A stretch of 64,000 nucleotides of DNA, taken from Gaiella sp. (lineage in GTDB: Bacteria; Actinomycetota; Thermoleophilia; Gaiellales; Gaiellaceae). Shown piece by piece: positions 10,250-19,329 of the stretch. Each line of letters begins with the position of its first letter. The stretch's first letter is position 1. A program made the position numbers and the translations under genes. Where the stretch lies: contig JAOSJZ010000001.1 of the NCBI GenBank assembly GCA_027493885.1, forward strand, positions 2,040,622 through 2,104,621, read 5' to 3'. The notes beneath the pieces are model-generated. The model worked only from the letters and a program-made list of their open reading frames with translations. It had not been told where the DNA came from and searched no databases.

Positions 10250-10503
10250 GGTTCGTCCTCCAGGCTCAGAGCGTAGCGCTCGACCAGACGGAGGAACTGG
10301 CGGATCTGGTACGGCTTCGCCTGGCCACGGACCTCCTGCAGATTGAGGAGCTCGCGAACATCCGGGTGCACGAACACGTGGTGGCTCCCGCTCGTCCGCC
10401 GGAGCTCGAAGCCGAACGCCTCGACCAGCCGTCGCATGTCCGAGAACGAGACGTTCGCGAGATCGCCGCGAGCGATGCGCGCAAGGAGTCGCCTCGGATT
10501 CAT
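10246..10503 (-). CDS. hicA: HicA-family mRNA interferase toxin
   Basis: FSDMRRLVEAFGFELRRTSGSHHVFVHPDVRELLNLQEVRGQAKPYQIRQFLRLVERY; HicA GSHH motif. Confidence 0.85.
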   Translation of the reverse strand: MNPRRLLARIARGDLANVSFSDMRRLVEAFGFELRRTSGSHHVFVHPDVRELLNLQEVRGQAKPYQIRQFLRLVERYALSLEDEP

Positions 10504-10511
10504 CGGGGTCG

Positions 10512-10835
10512 CTACTGGTGGCGTCGAAACCAGCTAGCCCACGCCTGCCTTATCGCAGGCGGGAGGACGAGCTCGCCCCATAGGTCGCGGAGTTGGTCGG
10601 CTTCGACGTAGTAGCGGACGTCGTCTTCGGTTCCGTCGCTGAGGACCTGCTCGTAGACCCGCGCCCGATCGGCCCGATCGTCGAGGTCGTAGGTAATCGG
10701 CGGGCCACTCCGGCGAATGTGAAGCGGCAGCTCGATCCGTCCGCGGGACTTGGGCAGCGTGGGGTCGTCGAGATCTTCCGGTACGGCGACCGGCCGTGCG
10801 GCGGGGCCGAGCTCGGAGCTACGCGTAGTTGCCAT
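10512..10835 (-). CDS. Hypothetical protein
   Basis: MATTRSSELGPAARPVAVPEDLDDPTLPKSRGRIELPLHIRRSGPPITYDLDDRADRARVYEQVL...; short, near hicA. Confidence 0.5.
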   Translation of the reverse strand: MATTRSSELGPAARPVAVPEDLDDPTLPKSRGRIELPLHIRRSGPPITYDLDDRADRARVYEQVLSDGTEDDVRYYVEADQLRDLWGELVLPPAIRQAWASWFRRHQ

Positions 10836-11015
10836 CGCTCGATCAGTGTAAGTGGGCGACGCATCCGCAGAGGCTGCGGGCGAGGCTCGAGTCGCACGCT
10901 CTAGCACGGCGCGAACCGTTGACGGCCACCACTGACGACCGCCGTGCGCTGTCGGGACGATTCGGGCGACCAAGCGACAGCGAGGGCGGTGGCGTTTGCC
11001 TAGTCTCCGAGCCCG

Positions 11016-11594
11016 ATGAAGTATTCGGTTCGGTGGCGCTCGAGCGAGAACGCGACGGAACCTACCTCGCGTGGGTCCACGAACTCCCGGGCTGTTTCGT
11101 TCGCGGCGCGACGCGCGCCGAGGTACTCGAGCGACTGCCCGAGGCCGTCCGAAGCTTCCATGACTGGCTGCGGAGCCTTGGTGAGGCCGTTGACAAGGCC
11201 TTCGAGGTCGAGATCGTGAGCAAAGTCGAGTCGTTGATCGAGGCAGGCGAGGACACCGAGGTCCTCCTCGATCCAGACCGGGCTCCGCTCACCGCGAACG
11301 ATTGGAGGAGGATTGAGCGGTGGCTCATGCACTCCCCGTTCGCGCGAAGGCCTCCTGCGTTTCCTCGAATGGACGCGTCACGTCGCTCAGGGACGGATGG
11401 GCGAGCTTGCCGAGACGGATGAGGGAACGGTCACATACGCCGAATGGGGATGTGCACCGCGTCCAGAGCCATGGACGGCTCGGAAGACTGCTCGTCGGCT
11501 CATCTGGCACGAGCTCCTCCACCTGCGCGAGATCGCCGATGCCTTTCCCCTCAGCACCAAGCCGTACCTTCCCGGTAGTGACGCTGAGGGCTGA
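11016..11594 (+). pseudogene. HicB-like/DinB-like fusion protein, frame-disrupted
   Basis: VALERERDGTYLAWVHELPGCFVRGATRAEVLERLPEAVRSFHDWLRSLGE (HicB-like) in one frame; ARKTARRLIWHELLHLREIADAF (DinB-like C-terminus) in another. A 5-bp tandem duplication TCGGT-TCGGT breaks the frame after ATGAAGTATTCGGT. Confidence 0.5.
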
Positions 11595-11732
11595 GTTTCA
11601 CCTTCAACGAGCGACTCCCGGCGGCAGACGCCGTGGGGGCACCGGTGAGGTCACGCCACGCAGAGGGATGTCTTCCGTGACACGCCCGTCTCGCTCAACG
11701 ATGCGGCCTTCGCGCAATCAAGCGGCGTCGAG

Positions 11733-11775
11733 TGGGCCGTGAAGGATTCGAACCTTCGACCTTGGGATTAAGAGT
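11733..11775. repeat. attachment site of the integrated element (43-bp direct repeat, distal copy)
   Basis: tgggccgtgaaggattcgaaccttcgaccttgggattaagagt is identical to 26836-26878 within the tRNA-Lys gene. Confidence 0.93.
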
Positions 11776-11999
11776 GGCTGCCGCGGCGTTCGAGGAAGCT
11801 GGCGCGTCCCGGCAAAGCGGCATGGCTGAGCCAAAGCGCCTCGGGTGCTCTCGCAGCCTTTCGTGATTCGTTGTTGACCCTTCGTTGACCCCGTGGGCCT
11901 CGGGGGCGGCGGGCTCAAGGTTGACGGTCTTCGTCCGATAGCTACACTACGACCATCAAACCTCCACTCGGGGCTACGGCTCTGGGTGTATTGGAACGC

Positions 12000-12031
12000 C
12001 GGGGAGCGCGAAAGTGCTCCCCGTATTGTTT
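12000..12031 (+). terminator. Putative intrinsic terminator/attenuator upstream of NYN gene
   Basis: CGGGGAGC-gcgaaagt-GCTCCCCG followed by TATTGTTT. Confidence 0.5.
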
Positions 12032-12061
12032 CCGCCCACCCCGAGCGCAGGAGGTTTGTCC

Positions 12062-12691
12062 TTGATCTACCGCACCCGTATCTTCCTCGACTTCTGGAAC
12101 TTCCAGCTCGCCTGGAACTACAAGACGCTGGATGCGGCGTCGGGGGAGTCGCTTCGCTGCGACTGGACCGCGATCCCCCGCGTGCTCACCGCTGCCGCCG
12201 CGGAGGTGATCCAGAAGACGGACGCTGACGCTGGCCTGAACCTCGAAGAGACGCTTGTCCACGCGTCGTACAACCCGATCAGCGACTCCGATCGGCGGCT
12301 GAAGCAGTGGCTCGACAACTTCCTCGACAAGCAGGCGAGCTTCCGAGTGAAGCTCAGAGAGCGGCGTCCCCAGCCCACGAAGATCCGCTGTACGAGCTGT
12401 CAGCACGAGCTCGAGGCCTGCCCGAACTGCGGCGCTGGCTACGTCCGATACCCGGAGAAGGGCGTCGACTCGGCGCTCCTCGTCGACGTCCTGACGCTCG
12501 CGTGGGAAGGCGCGTATGAGGTAGCCGTGCTCGTCTCGAGCGACGCCGACTTGATTCCCGGGGTGGAGAAGGTCCAGGAGCGCGGGTTGAGGGTCATCAA
12601 CGCGACGTGGAGTGACCGGGGCCACCATCTGGCGAAGGCATGCTGGGGCTCATTCCGGCTCGATGACCTGGTCGACCAGTTGCGCAGGTGA
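12062..12691 (+). CDS. NYN/PIN-like (LabA/DUF88-type) nuclease domain protein with zinc ribbon
   Basis: RTRIFLDFWNFQLAW (N-terminal Asp/Asn), CTSCQHELEACPNCG zinc ribbon, KGVDSALLVDVLTLAWEGAYEVAVLVSSDADLIPGVEKVQERGLRVI; TTG start inferred. Confidence 0.8.
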   Translation: MIYRTRIFLDFWNFQLAWNYKTLDAASGESLRCDWTAIPRVLTAAAAEVIQKTDADAGLNLEETLVHASYNPISDSDRRLKQWLDNFLDKQASFRVKLRERRPQPTKIRCTSCQHELEACPNCGAGYVRYPEKGVDSALLVDVLTLAWEGAYEVAVLVSSDADLIPGVEKVQERGLRVINATWSDRGHHLAKACWGSFRLDDLVDQLRR

Positions 12692-12707
12692 GGAGCGCGT
12701 TTATCGC

Positions 12708-15203
12708 CTACTTGCCTTCGGTCTCGAAGAGCTGGCGCAGGTGTCCGTTGTCCTTGACCCCGCGCACCTTGTCGCGCACGTCGCCGTCGTTCACGTTGAG
12801 CCGAACTAGCTTGTCCTTCTCCTTGATGATCAGCTCGATGCGGCCGAAGCGGTCGCCGTGGGTCTTGGCGAAGTCGGCGAGGCCGGCGGCCTTGGCCGCG
12901 CTGTCGTCCTGAGTCAGGCGATGCGGCTCGAGGATGTCGACGACGACCCCTTCGCCCTGTTTGCGGAAGAAGAGGAAGTCGGGGTACATCGGCGTGTCGT
13001 CGCCGTCGTACTTGTAGGGCACCTTGAACGCCCAGCTCTTCCTTGGCACGTTCCTCAGCCAGCCGACGACATCGTCGCGGGCCAGCTCGGCCTCGACCGT
13101 TGCCCGCTCCCACTCGTTGACGTTGCAACTGAAGAGGCCCCTCTCGTCGGCGAACAGATGCCGGTCGTAGATGCTGTCCTCGTCGATAATCGACCCGTAG
13201 ACGTCCGGCAGCTCGAGCTCCTCGGGCTCGGGCTTGGCCGCCTGCCGGCGCAGCTTGCGGTAGGTCTCCCGGCGCGCCTCGGGCAGCTCGCGGATCGCCG
13301 CCTTGTGGTTTTCGGCCTCGGCGTTGAAGGTCTTGCCGGCGACCTCGTCGAGCGTCTTGACCGTCTTCTCGTCGTCAAGCAGAGCTGCCAGCTCGAGCTT
13401 GGCTGTCTTCGGCTTCACCTTGCCAGTCGCCACCCGCGCCTTCAGGTAGGCCGCGTTCAGGCCCTCGCCTAGCTTGCGCCCGGCCTGCGCATAGAGGTCG
13501 TCGATGTTCTGGCTGACGGCGGCGACCGACTCCGCCGTCTCGTCTGGCTTCTCCTCGTCGCCGCCGCGATAGACGACGCGGACGCCGCGCATGTCGATCT
13601 CGGCGCGCTCCTTGAGCGTCTTCTTGAATGTCGGGCTCTTCTCGAGCCGCTTGCGCTCGGCGTCAAGCGTGGACACGACGAGCTTGCGGAAGCGGTCAGC
13701 GGCCTCCTTGTCCAGCTTGTCGTAGGCCAGTGCCCGCCCGAGGCGGATCAGCCGACGGACGTTGCTGGCCTTCGACAAACGCTCGATGGCGTAGGTCGGC
13801 AGCGTCTCGGCCAGCTCGAACAGCTCGGCTTTGTCCTCGGCACGCGGCAGTTCGACGAGATCGTCGCCCTCGACGAACTCCGGCGCGACGGCGAGCCCGG
13901 TCTCGGGCTTGGAGAGGTAGTCGATGACCGTCTTCAATGCCTTCTTGTCGTAGTGCGGCAGGTACAAGGAGACGCCGTTCAAGAAGTCGTTGGAGGGGAT
14001 CGCCCGCGCGAGCGGCGTTCTCACCAACCGCCCGACGAGCTGGGCGATGCGCGTGTAGTCGAGCGCGCGGCGGAAGGACATGATCACCTCGGCGCGCGGG
14101 CAGTCCCAGCCGGTGTTCAGGCTCAGCTTGAAGAAGACGACGCGCAGGTTCTCGTCCTCCTGGATGTCCGCTGGCGACACGTAGCGCAGGGCGTGCTCCC
14201 CGACCTCGACGGCGTGGCCCTCCTGGAAGGCGTGTCCGACCTCCTCCTCGTCAAGGTCGCCGAGCACCTCTTCGAGCACGTCAAGCGCCTGCTCGAGGTC
14301 GGTCCTCGAGACGGTGCCGTCGGACGCGTCCTCGACCTGCACGACCAGGATCGGGTCGACCGCCGGCTCCTTCTCCCTGGCGCAGTAGGCCGCCCACTGC
14401 TCGGCATACGACTTCAGCTTCTCCGCCGAGGCCCTGAGCAGAGACCAGTCCGACGGCTGCTTGTCCGTTGGGTGGTAGAGGACGATCGTCTCCTTCAACA
14501 GGCCCGACACGCGCACGTCCTCGGGGTCGACCGTGATCTCCCGGCGCGTGCGCTTCGTGCCCTTGAGGAGCTCGACGAAGCGGTCGGGCGTCGCGCTAAT
14601 GCCGAGGATCAGCGGGACTGCGGGGATCTCGCCGGGCGAGCCCTTGATGAACTTCTGGGCGATCGTCGTCGCGTCCTCGGCCGCCTTGCCCTCGAGCATC
14701 CCCTTGTGTGCCTCGTCGAGGACGAGCCAGAAGCTGCCCGCCGACTGCCCGACGGTATTGGCGATCGTCTCCCAGATGGTGTGGTCGCGCTCGTCGGCCG
14801 GGGCGACCAGGTTGGTGCCCTTACCAAGCTTCTGGATGTTGAGGAAGTAGACCTTGCCCGGCTCGAGCCGCTCGGCGTCGAAGTCGGCGTCGATCGTCAC
14901 CAGGTCGTCGATGCCGAAGCTGGCCGAGGCGGCGAGGATCTTGCGCCGCGACTGCTCGTTGAGGTCGGGCTGGTCGGTCAGCCAGAGGAACGTCGCCTCG
15001 TCGTCGGGCGCGTGCTCGTCATCGCCCTCGACGATCCGCTCCATCAAGGCCGTCGCGATCACTGTCTTCCCCGAGCCGGTCGGCGAGGCGAGCACCAGCG
15101 CCTGCTCACGGCCGCCTTCCTCGACCTCGCGCTTGGCCGCTCGCGCCTCGACGTAGAGCTCGTCGACGGTGTTGGTCTGGAAGTCCTTGAGGGTCAGCTT
15201 CAC
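12708..15203 (-). CDS. Type III-like restriction enzyme Res subunit (DEAH helicase + PD-(D/E)xK-like C-terminus)
   Basis: LKDFQTNTVDEL, ASPTGSGKTVIA (Walker A), LVLDEAHKG, SFRRALDYTRIAQLVGRLVRTPLAR (motif VI); C-terminal YPDFLFFRKQGEGVVVDILEPH. Confidence 0.85.
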   Translation of the reverse strand: MKLTLKDFQTNTVDELYVEARAAKREVEEGGREQALVLASPTGSGKTVIATALMERIVEGDDEHAPDDEATFLWLTDQPDLNEQSRRKILAASASFGIDDLVTIDADFDAERLEPGKVYFLNIQKLGKGTNLVAPADERDHTIWETIANTVGQSAGSFWLVLDEAHKGMLEGKAAEDATTIAQKFIKGSPGEIPAVPLILGISATPDRFVELLKGTKRTRREITVDPEDVRVSGLLKETIVLYHPTDKQPSDWSLLRASAEKLKSYAEQWAAYCAREKEPAVDPILVVQVEDASDGTVSRTDLEQALDVLEEVLGDLDEEEVGHAFQEGHAVEVGEHALRYVSPADIQEDENLRVVFFKLSLNTGWDCPRAEVIMSFRRALDYTRIAQLVGRLVRTPLARAIPSNDFLNGVSLYLPHYDKKALKTVIDYLSKPETGLAVAPEFVEGDDLVELPRAEDKAELFELAETLPTYAIERLSKASNVRRLIRLGRALAYDKLDKEAADRFRKLVVSTLDAERKRLEKSPTFKKTLKERAEIDMRGVRVVYRGGDEEKPDETAESVAAVSQNIDDLYAQAGRKLGEGLNAAYLKARVATGKVKPKTAKLELAALLDDEKTVKTLDEVAGKTFNAEAENHKAAIRELPEARRETYRKLRRQAAKPEPEELELPDVYGSIIDEDSIYDRHLFADERGLFSCNVNEWERATVEAELARDDVVGWLRNVPRKSWAFKVPYKYDGDDTPMYPDFLFFRKQGEGVVVDILEPHRLTQDDSAAKAAGLADFAKTHGDRFGRIELIIKEKDKLVRLNVNDGDVRDKVRGVKDNGHLRQLFETEGK

Positions 15204-17326
15204 AGCCGCACCTGGCGCCGGTAGTGGCGCAGGAAGTCGCGGTAGAGCATCAGCGTCTCGCGCCCCGCGCCGACCCGCTCGCGCATCTCGGCGTACGCCT
15301 CCTCGGAGTCGGTCACGAAGGCGACGTGGGTGACCGCGTCCTGCCCGGCCAGCGCCTCCTCGAAGTCGCGGAAGGCGTCTTCCTCGAACAGGACGGCGTA
15401 GCCGCAGTCGGGGTTGATCAGGAACGGCCCATCGACCTCGGGCCGCTCGCCGCGCCCGCCGGCAGCGAGCCAGAGCAGCGGGTGCACGGCGTCGAAGCAG
15501 GCGCCGAGCTCGACCTCCTCGCCGTCGAGGTAGTCGAGGCGGAAGAACTCGACGTTCTCATCGAAGCCCTCGGCGTAGGGCCGCTCGTCGAGGTAAGCGC
15601 CGGGCGCGTCGCTGCCGTCCTTGCGCTTGCCGGTTATGGCGGCCTCGACGCGCGGGCGGGTGACGGCCTCGAAGATTCCCCTGGCCTCGTACTCCGGCGT
15701 CCCGCGCAGGTGGCCCTCGCGCTTCAGCTTGGCGCGCGTCTCGGGGTCGACCTCGTTGTTGGTGACGAGGATGCAGCGACGCCGACCGGCGTCCTCGTGG
15801 TTCAAGAGCAGCGTTGCGTGCAGCGTCGTCCCCGAGCCGGCGAAGAAGTCGAGGATCAGCGCGTCGGGCTTGTCACCGACGACGGCGGCCAGAGTGTCGC
15901 GGGTCGCGTAGAGCGACTTCGGGAACGGGAAGATCCGCGCGCCGAGGAAGTCACCCAGCAGGTCGGCTCCATAGGCGCCGGCGTCGTGGCGGGTGCGGTG
16001 CCAAACCGTCTTCAAGCGGCGCGTCGGCGCTTCGACGTAGCGCATCTGGACGACGTTGCGCTCCTCGTCGTAGCCGGCGACCTCGATCACGCCCTCGGCG
16101 ACCTGCTTGAGGATCGCGCGGTAGGGATAGCTGAGCGCCCACGTCTTTCTCTCCGGGTCATGGCCGCCGAGGGCGACGTAGCCCTTCTTGGCGTACTCGG
16201 TCAGGGTCTTGTGGCCGAGGTACCACCGCCCCCACGAGCCGTCGGAGCGCACCGGCCAGACGGCGGTGTAGCCGTCGATCTTGGCGTCGAGGTCGGGCTC
16301 GGGCCACTCCTTGTCGCCGTTCGTCTCGACCGGCAGCAGCGGCTCGCCGGCGCGGACGACTGCGCCCTTCTCCTCGTCGATGAGGACGGGGTAGAACATG
16401 TTGGGCCGGTCTTGGCGGCGGGCGCCTTCACCAGAGTGCAACAGGCCCTGCCAGCGGACGCGCGGCATCTTGCCGGCGCCGTTGGCCTGCGCCTTGCCCT
16501 TCTGTGGCGTCAGCAGGTCATCGCCGCGCCCCTCGAACAGCATCCCCTCGGGGTAGACGAAGATCGCGTGCTCCTCGACGCGTGAGAGGCCGCCTTGGGT
16601 GACGCCCTTTGGGTTGATCACGATCGTGACCATCTGCCGGTTGCGGTCGGGGAACAGCTCTTCGAGTAAGAGGCCGAGGTGGTGCACCTCGTGCTCGTCG
16701 ATGGTCACGATCAGCACCCCGTCCGGCTTCAGCAGGCGCTTGGCCAACTTCAGCCGCTTCTCCATCATCGACAGCCACTTCGAGTGGCGGTAGGCGTCGT
16801 TCGCGTCGACGAAGCGGTTGTTGTACGTCCAGTCCTTCGCGCCGGTGTTGTAGGGCGGGTCGATGTAGATCAGGTCGACCTGCCGCTGGTAGACGAAGGT
16901 CAGAAGCTGGAGGACGTGGAAGTTCTCGCCGTCGATGACAGCGTGGTAGGGGCGCTCCTCCGAGCGAGTCGTCGCCCCGAGCGGAGTCAGGCCGACATCG
17001 GTCGGGTCGCCGAAGCGGCGAACGGTGAGGAGGTCGGCCACCGGCACTTGCCGCTCCTTGCCGTCCTTCAAGGAGAGGATCGTCGCCTGGTCGCCGTCGA
17101 TATCGACGAGGCGGAAGTCGTGGCCGTTGTTCGCCTCCTCTCGCGGGCGGACGTGATCGCCGGGCTTCAGACCGTCGCGGTCGCCTACGACGACCGTCTC
17201 CGGAAGGTGGCGCTCGTAGACCAGGCCAAAGCGCGTCCGGCCCTTGAGGGCCGCAACTTCAGCTTCGAGCTCGGCTCGGAGCTTCGCGTCGCTGACGTCT
17301 TCGAGTAACTGCTCTAGCTTTGCCAC
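15200..17326 (-). CDS. Type III-like adenine-specific DNA methyltransferase Mod
   Basis: DLIYIDPPYNTGAKDWTYNNRF (DPPY), LILDFFAGSGTTLHATLLLN; GTG start VAKLEQLLEDVSDAKLRAELEAEVAALKG; ATGA overlap with Res start. Confidence 0.88.
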   Translation of the reverse strand: MAKLEQLLEDVSDAKLRAELEAEVAALKGRTRFGLVYERHLPETVVVGDRDGLKPGDHVRPREEANNGHDFRLVDIDGDQATILSLKDGKERQVPVADLLTVRRFGDPTDVGLTPLGATTRSEERPYHAVIDGENFHVLQLLTFVYQRQVDLIYIDPPYNTGAKDWTYNNRFVDANDAYRHSKWLSMMEKRLKLAKRLLKPDGVLIVTIDEHEVHHLGLLLEELFPDRNRQMVTIVINPKGVTQGGLSRVEEHAIFVYPEGMLFEGRGDDLLTPQKGKAQANGAGKMPRVRWQGLLHSGEGARRQDRPNMFYPVLIDEEKGAVVRAGEPLLPVETNGDKEWPEPDLDAKIDGYTAVWPVRSDGSWGRWYLGHKTLTEYAKKGYVALGGHDPERKTWALSYPYRAILKQVAEGVIEVAGYDEERNVVQMRYVEAPTRRLKTVWHRTRHDAGAYGADLLGDFLGARIFPFPKSLYATRDTLAAVVGDKPDALILDFFAGSGTTLHATLLLNHEDAGRRRCILVTNNEVDPETRAKLKREGHLRGTPEYEARGIFEAVTRPRVEAAITGKRKDGSDAPGAYLDERPYAEGFDENVEFFRLDYLDGEEVELGACFDAVHPLLWLAAGGRGERPEVDGPFLINPDCGYAVLFEEDAFRDFEEALAGQDAVTHVAFVTDSEEAYAEMRERVGAGRETLMLYRDFLRHYRRQVRL

Positions 17327-17528
17327 GCGTCTTCTGTTTCTGTCCCGTTGCCGCCTACATCCTAGGAAGCGAGGCGGCGGGGGCTGGAAGCTTGCGATGC
17401 GCAGGCTGCTGGGCCCAGTGCCCGGTCGGCAGCGCGATTTCATCGAGCCGAGCGCGACATAGCCGACGCGAGGGTCCCCGGCCGGCGCGGAGCGCCGGCC
17501 GCTTGATCCTGTAGAGAAAGTTGGAACC

Positions 17529-18098
17529 ATGATCGAGCAGATGACGAGTCGCGCCGAGTCCGAGCTCATATGGGCGGAGAGGGCAGCTACGGAGCTCCTC
17601 TCACCGCTGGAGGCTCGCTGGCGGCATACGCTGCGAGTGGTCGATCGGGCGCAGTCGTTCCGGAACGTGCTAGATCGCGATGAGCTCGAGGTGCTGCTCG
17701 CGGCCGCTTACCTGCACGACGTCGGCTACGCGCCCGACCTGGCGGAGGTCGGGTTCCATCCGCTTGACGGCGCGCGGTTCGTGCGCGAAGCCGGGCACGA
17801 GCGACTCGCTGGCCTGGTCGCGCACCATTCCGCGTCCGACGCGGAGGCTATGGAGCGTGGCTTCACAGAGGAGCTCGCGGAGTTCCCTACCGAGGACTCG
17901 CTCGTCGCCCGGGCGTTGACGTACTGTGATCTGACAACGGGCCCGAACGGCGAGGAGGTCGGCGTCTCGGCTCGGCTCCTCGAGCTCGGGGGTCGCCTCG
18001 GCGAGGACGATCCGACGGTGCGGGCCGTGCGCCGCGAGGCGAGCCGGCTCGCGGCCGTCGTGGACGAGATGGAGTCGCTCCTCGCCGCCGGCCGGTGA
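17529..18098 (+). CDS. HD-domain phosphohydrolase-like protein
   Basis: WRHTLRVVDRAQSF...LLAAAYLHDVGYAP...LAGLVAHHSASDAEA; HD signature. Confidence 0.8.
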   Translation: MIEQMTSRAESELIWAERAATELLSPLEARWRHTLRVVDRAQSFRNVLDRDELEVLLAAAYLHDVGYAPDLAEVGFHPLDGARFVREAGHERLAGLVAHHSASDAEAMERGFTEELAEFPTEDSLVARALTYCDLTTGPNGEEVGVSARLLELGGRLGEDDPTVRAVRREASRLAAVVDEMESLLAAGR

Positions 18099-18108
18099 CC
18101 CGACGCGG

Positions 18109-18583
18109 TCAGCCGATGTACGGCTCCGGCCGCCCCTCGGCGTAGTGCTGGATGCGAAGCCGGATCGACGGGTGGATCTCGAGCGCCTCGGTCTCGCCGA
18201 GCTCGACGAAGCGCACCTCGGAGGACTCGTCCGACGTGCGGAGCTCCCCCGCCGACGGCGCGGCAGAGGAAGCAGACGGAGAACTGCTGGCGCACCTCGC
18301 CGTCGTCGTAGACCGAGACGTGGCGGGGGTTGGAGTAGACGCCCAGGATCCTCTGCACCTCCACCTCGACCCCCGTCTCCTCCTCGACCTCGCGTACGAC
18401 CGTCTCCGCGATGCTCTCGCCGGGCTTCATCGCGCCGCCAGGGATCGACCAGTACTCGTTGTCGGTGCGCCTGTGGAGGAGGATCCGTCCCTCGTCGTCG
18501 ACCACGACCGCCGACGCGGCCGGAACGAGGCTGTTCGCCTCCGGCGCGTTCGGGTCGTCGAGGAGGTCGCGGCGGGGGCTCAT
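18109..18583 (-). pseudogene. NUDIX hydrolase, frameshifted near 18246-18250 (Pif-like position)
   Basis: NEYWSIPGGAMKPGESIAETVVREVEEETGVEV (NUDIX box GX5EX7REUXEEXGU); C-terminus ELRTSDESSEVRFVELGETEALEIHPSIRLRIQHYAEGRPEPYIG* resumes after a one-base shift at a C5 run. Confidence 0.8.
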
Positions 18584-19329
18584 GGCGCGGTTGGCGGCGT
18601 TGGAATCGGAACGGACGTTGCCCAGATGTCCTCGAGGTGGGTGAGGTAGTTGTCGAAGATGCCATCCTCCTGCCGGCGGCGCAGGTGGAGGAGCGGCGCG
18701 AGGCGCCCGGGCCGGCCGTAGACGTGCGGAGTCACGAACATGTCGTCGTCGAAGCGGAACACGGAGCTGTACATGGGAGTGTCGTGGTAGCGGAGTTCGA
18801 TCCCTACACAGTCGCAAAGCGGGTCGAGATAGTGGAGCGAGGTGCGGATCCTGGCGGCCAGGGTGCCGCCGAGGCGTTCCTCTTCGTCGCGCCGAGCGAC
18901 GTTTGCGGACTCAGGGTCGGCGACGGCGATGCGGATCGTGCAGTCCGCCGCGGCCTTTCCGCGGAGGAGGTCGACGAGACGCGGGTGGTTCTCGGGCACG
19001 TGGAGGAGCGCGTAGCCGAGTAGGTCGACGTGCTCCTTCGCGTCGCAGAGGAGTTGCCACCAGAGCTCGCCGGGAACGTCGGCTCGGTGCGCGTAAGCGT
19101 TGACGATCTCAGCCGTCGCTGTCTCTGAGCGTGGCGAGGACAGCTCGGGCCAGAGGTCGGCCTCGTCACAGTTGAGGAGTTGTACGAGCGGGAAGCGGTA
19201 CCGGCGCTGGGGAGTCCGGCCGGGCTGGATCCATCGCCGGGCAGTGTCGTGAGTGGCGCCGGTCACGCGGGCCAGGTCGTCGATGTCGACGCCGGCCTTG
19301 TTGAGCGCTTGTCGAAGGCGCTCGTTCAC
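18580..19329 (-). CDS. XRE-type HTH transcriptional regulator with DUF5919-like C-terminal region
   Basis: MNERLRQALNKAGVDIDDLARVTGATHDTARRWIQPGRTPQRRYRFPLVQLL...; ATGA overlap with NUDIX gene. Confidence 0.75.
   Translation of the reverse strand: MNERLRQALNKAGVDIDDLARVTGATHDTARRWIQPGRTPQRRYRFPLVQLLNCDEADLWPELSSPRSETATAEIVNAYAHRADVPGELWWQLLCDAKEHVDLLGYALLHVPENHPRLVDLLRGKAAADCTIRIAVADPESANVARRDEEERLGGTLAARIRTSLHYLDPLCDCVGIELRYHDTPMYSSVFRFDDDMFVTPHVYGRPGRLAPLLHLRRRQEDGIFDNYLTHLEDIWATSVPIPTPPTAP

Noticed and set aside
17479-17501. CGGCCGGCGC-gga-GCGCCGGCCG palindrome upstream of the HD gene
   Set aside because: Could be an operator or terminator, but such GC palindromes arise easily in this composition and there is no second copy or adjacent T-tract to support a function.
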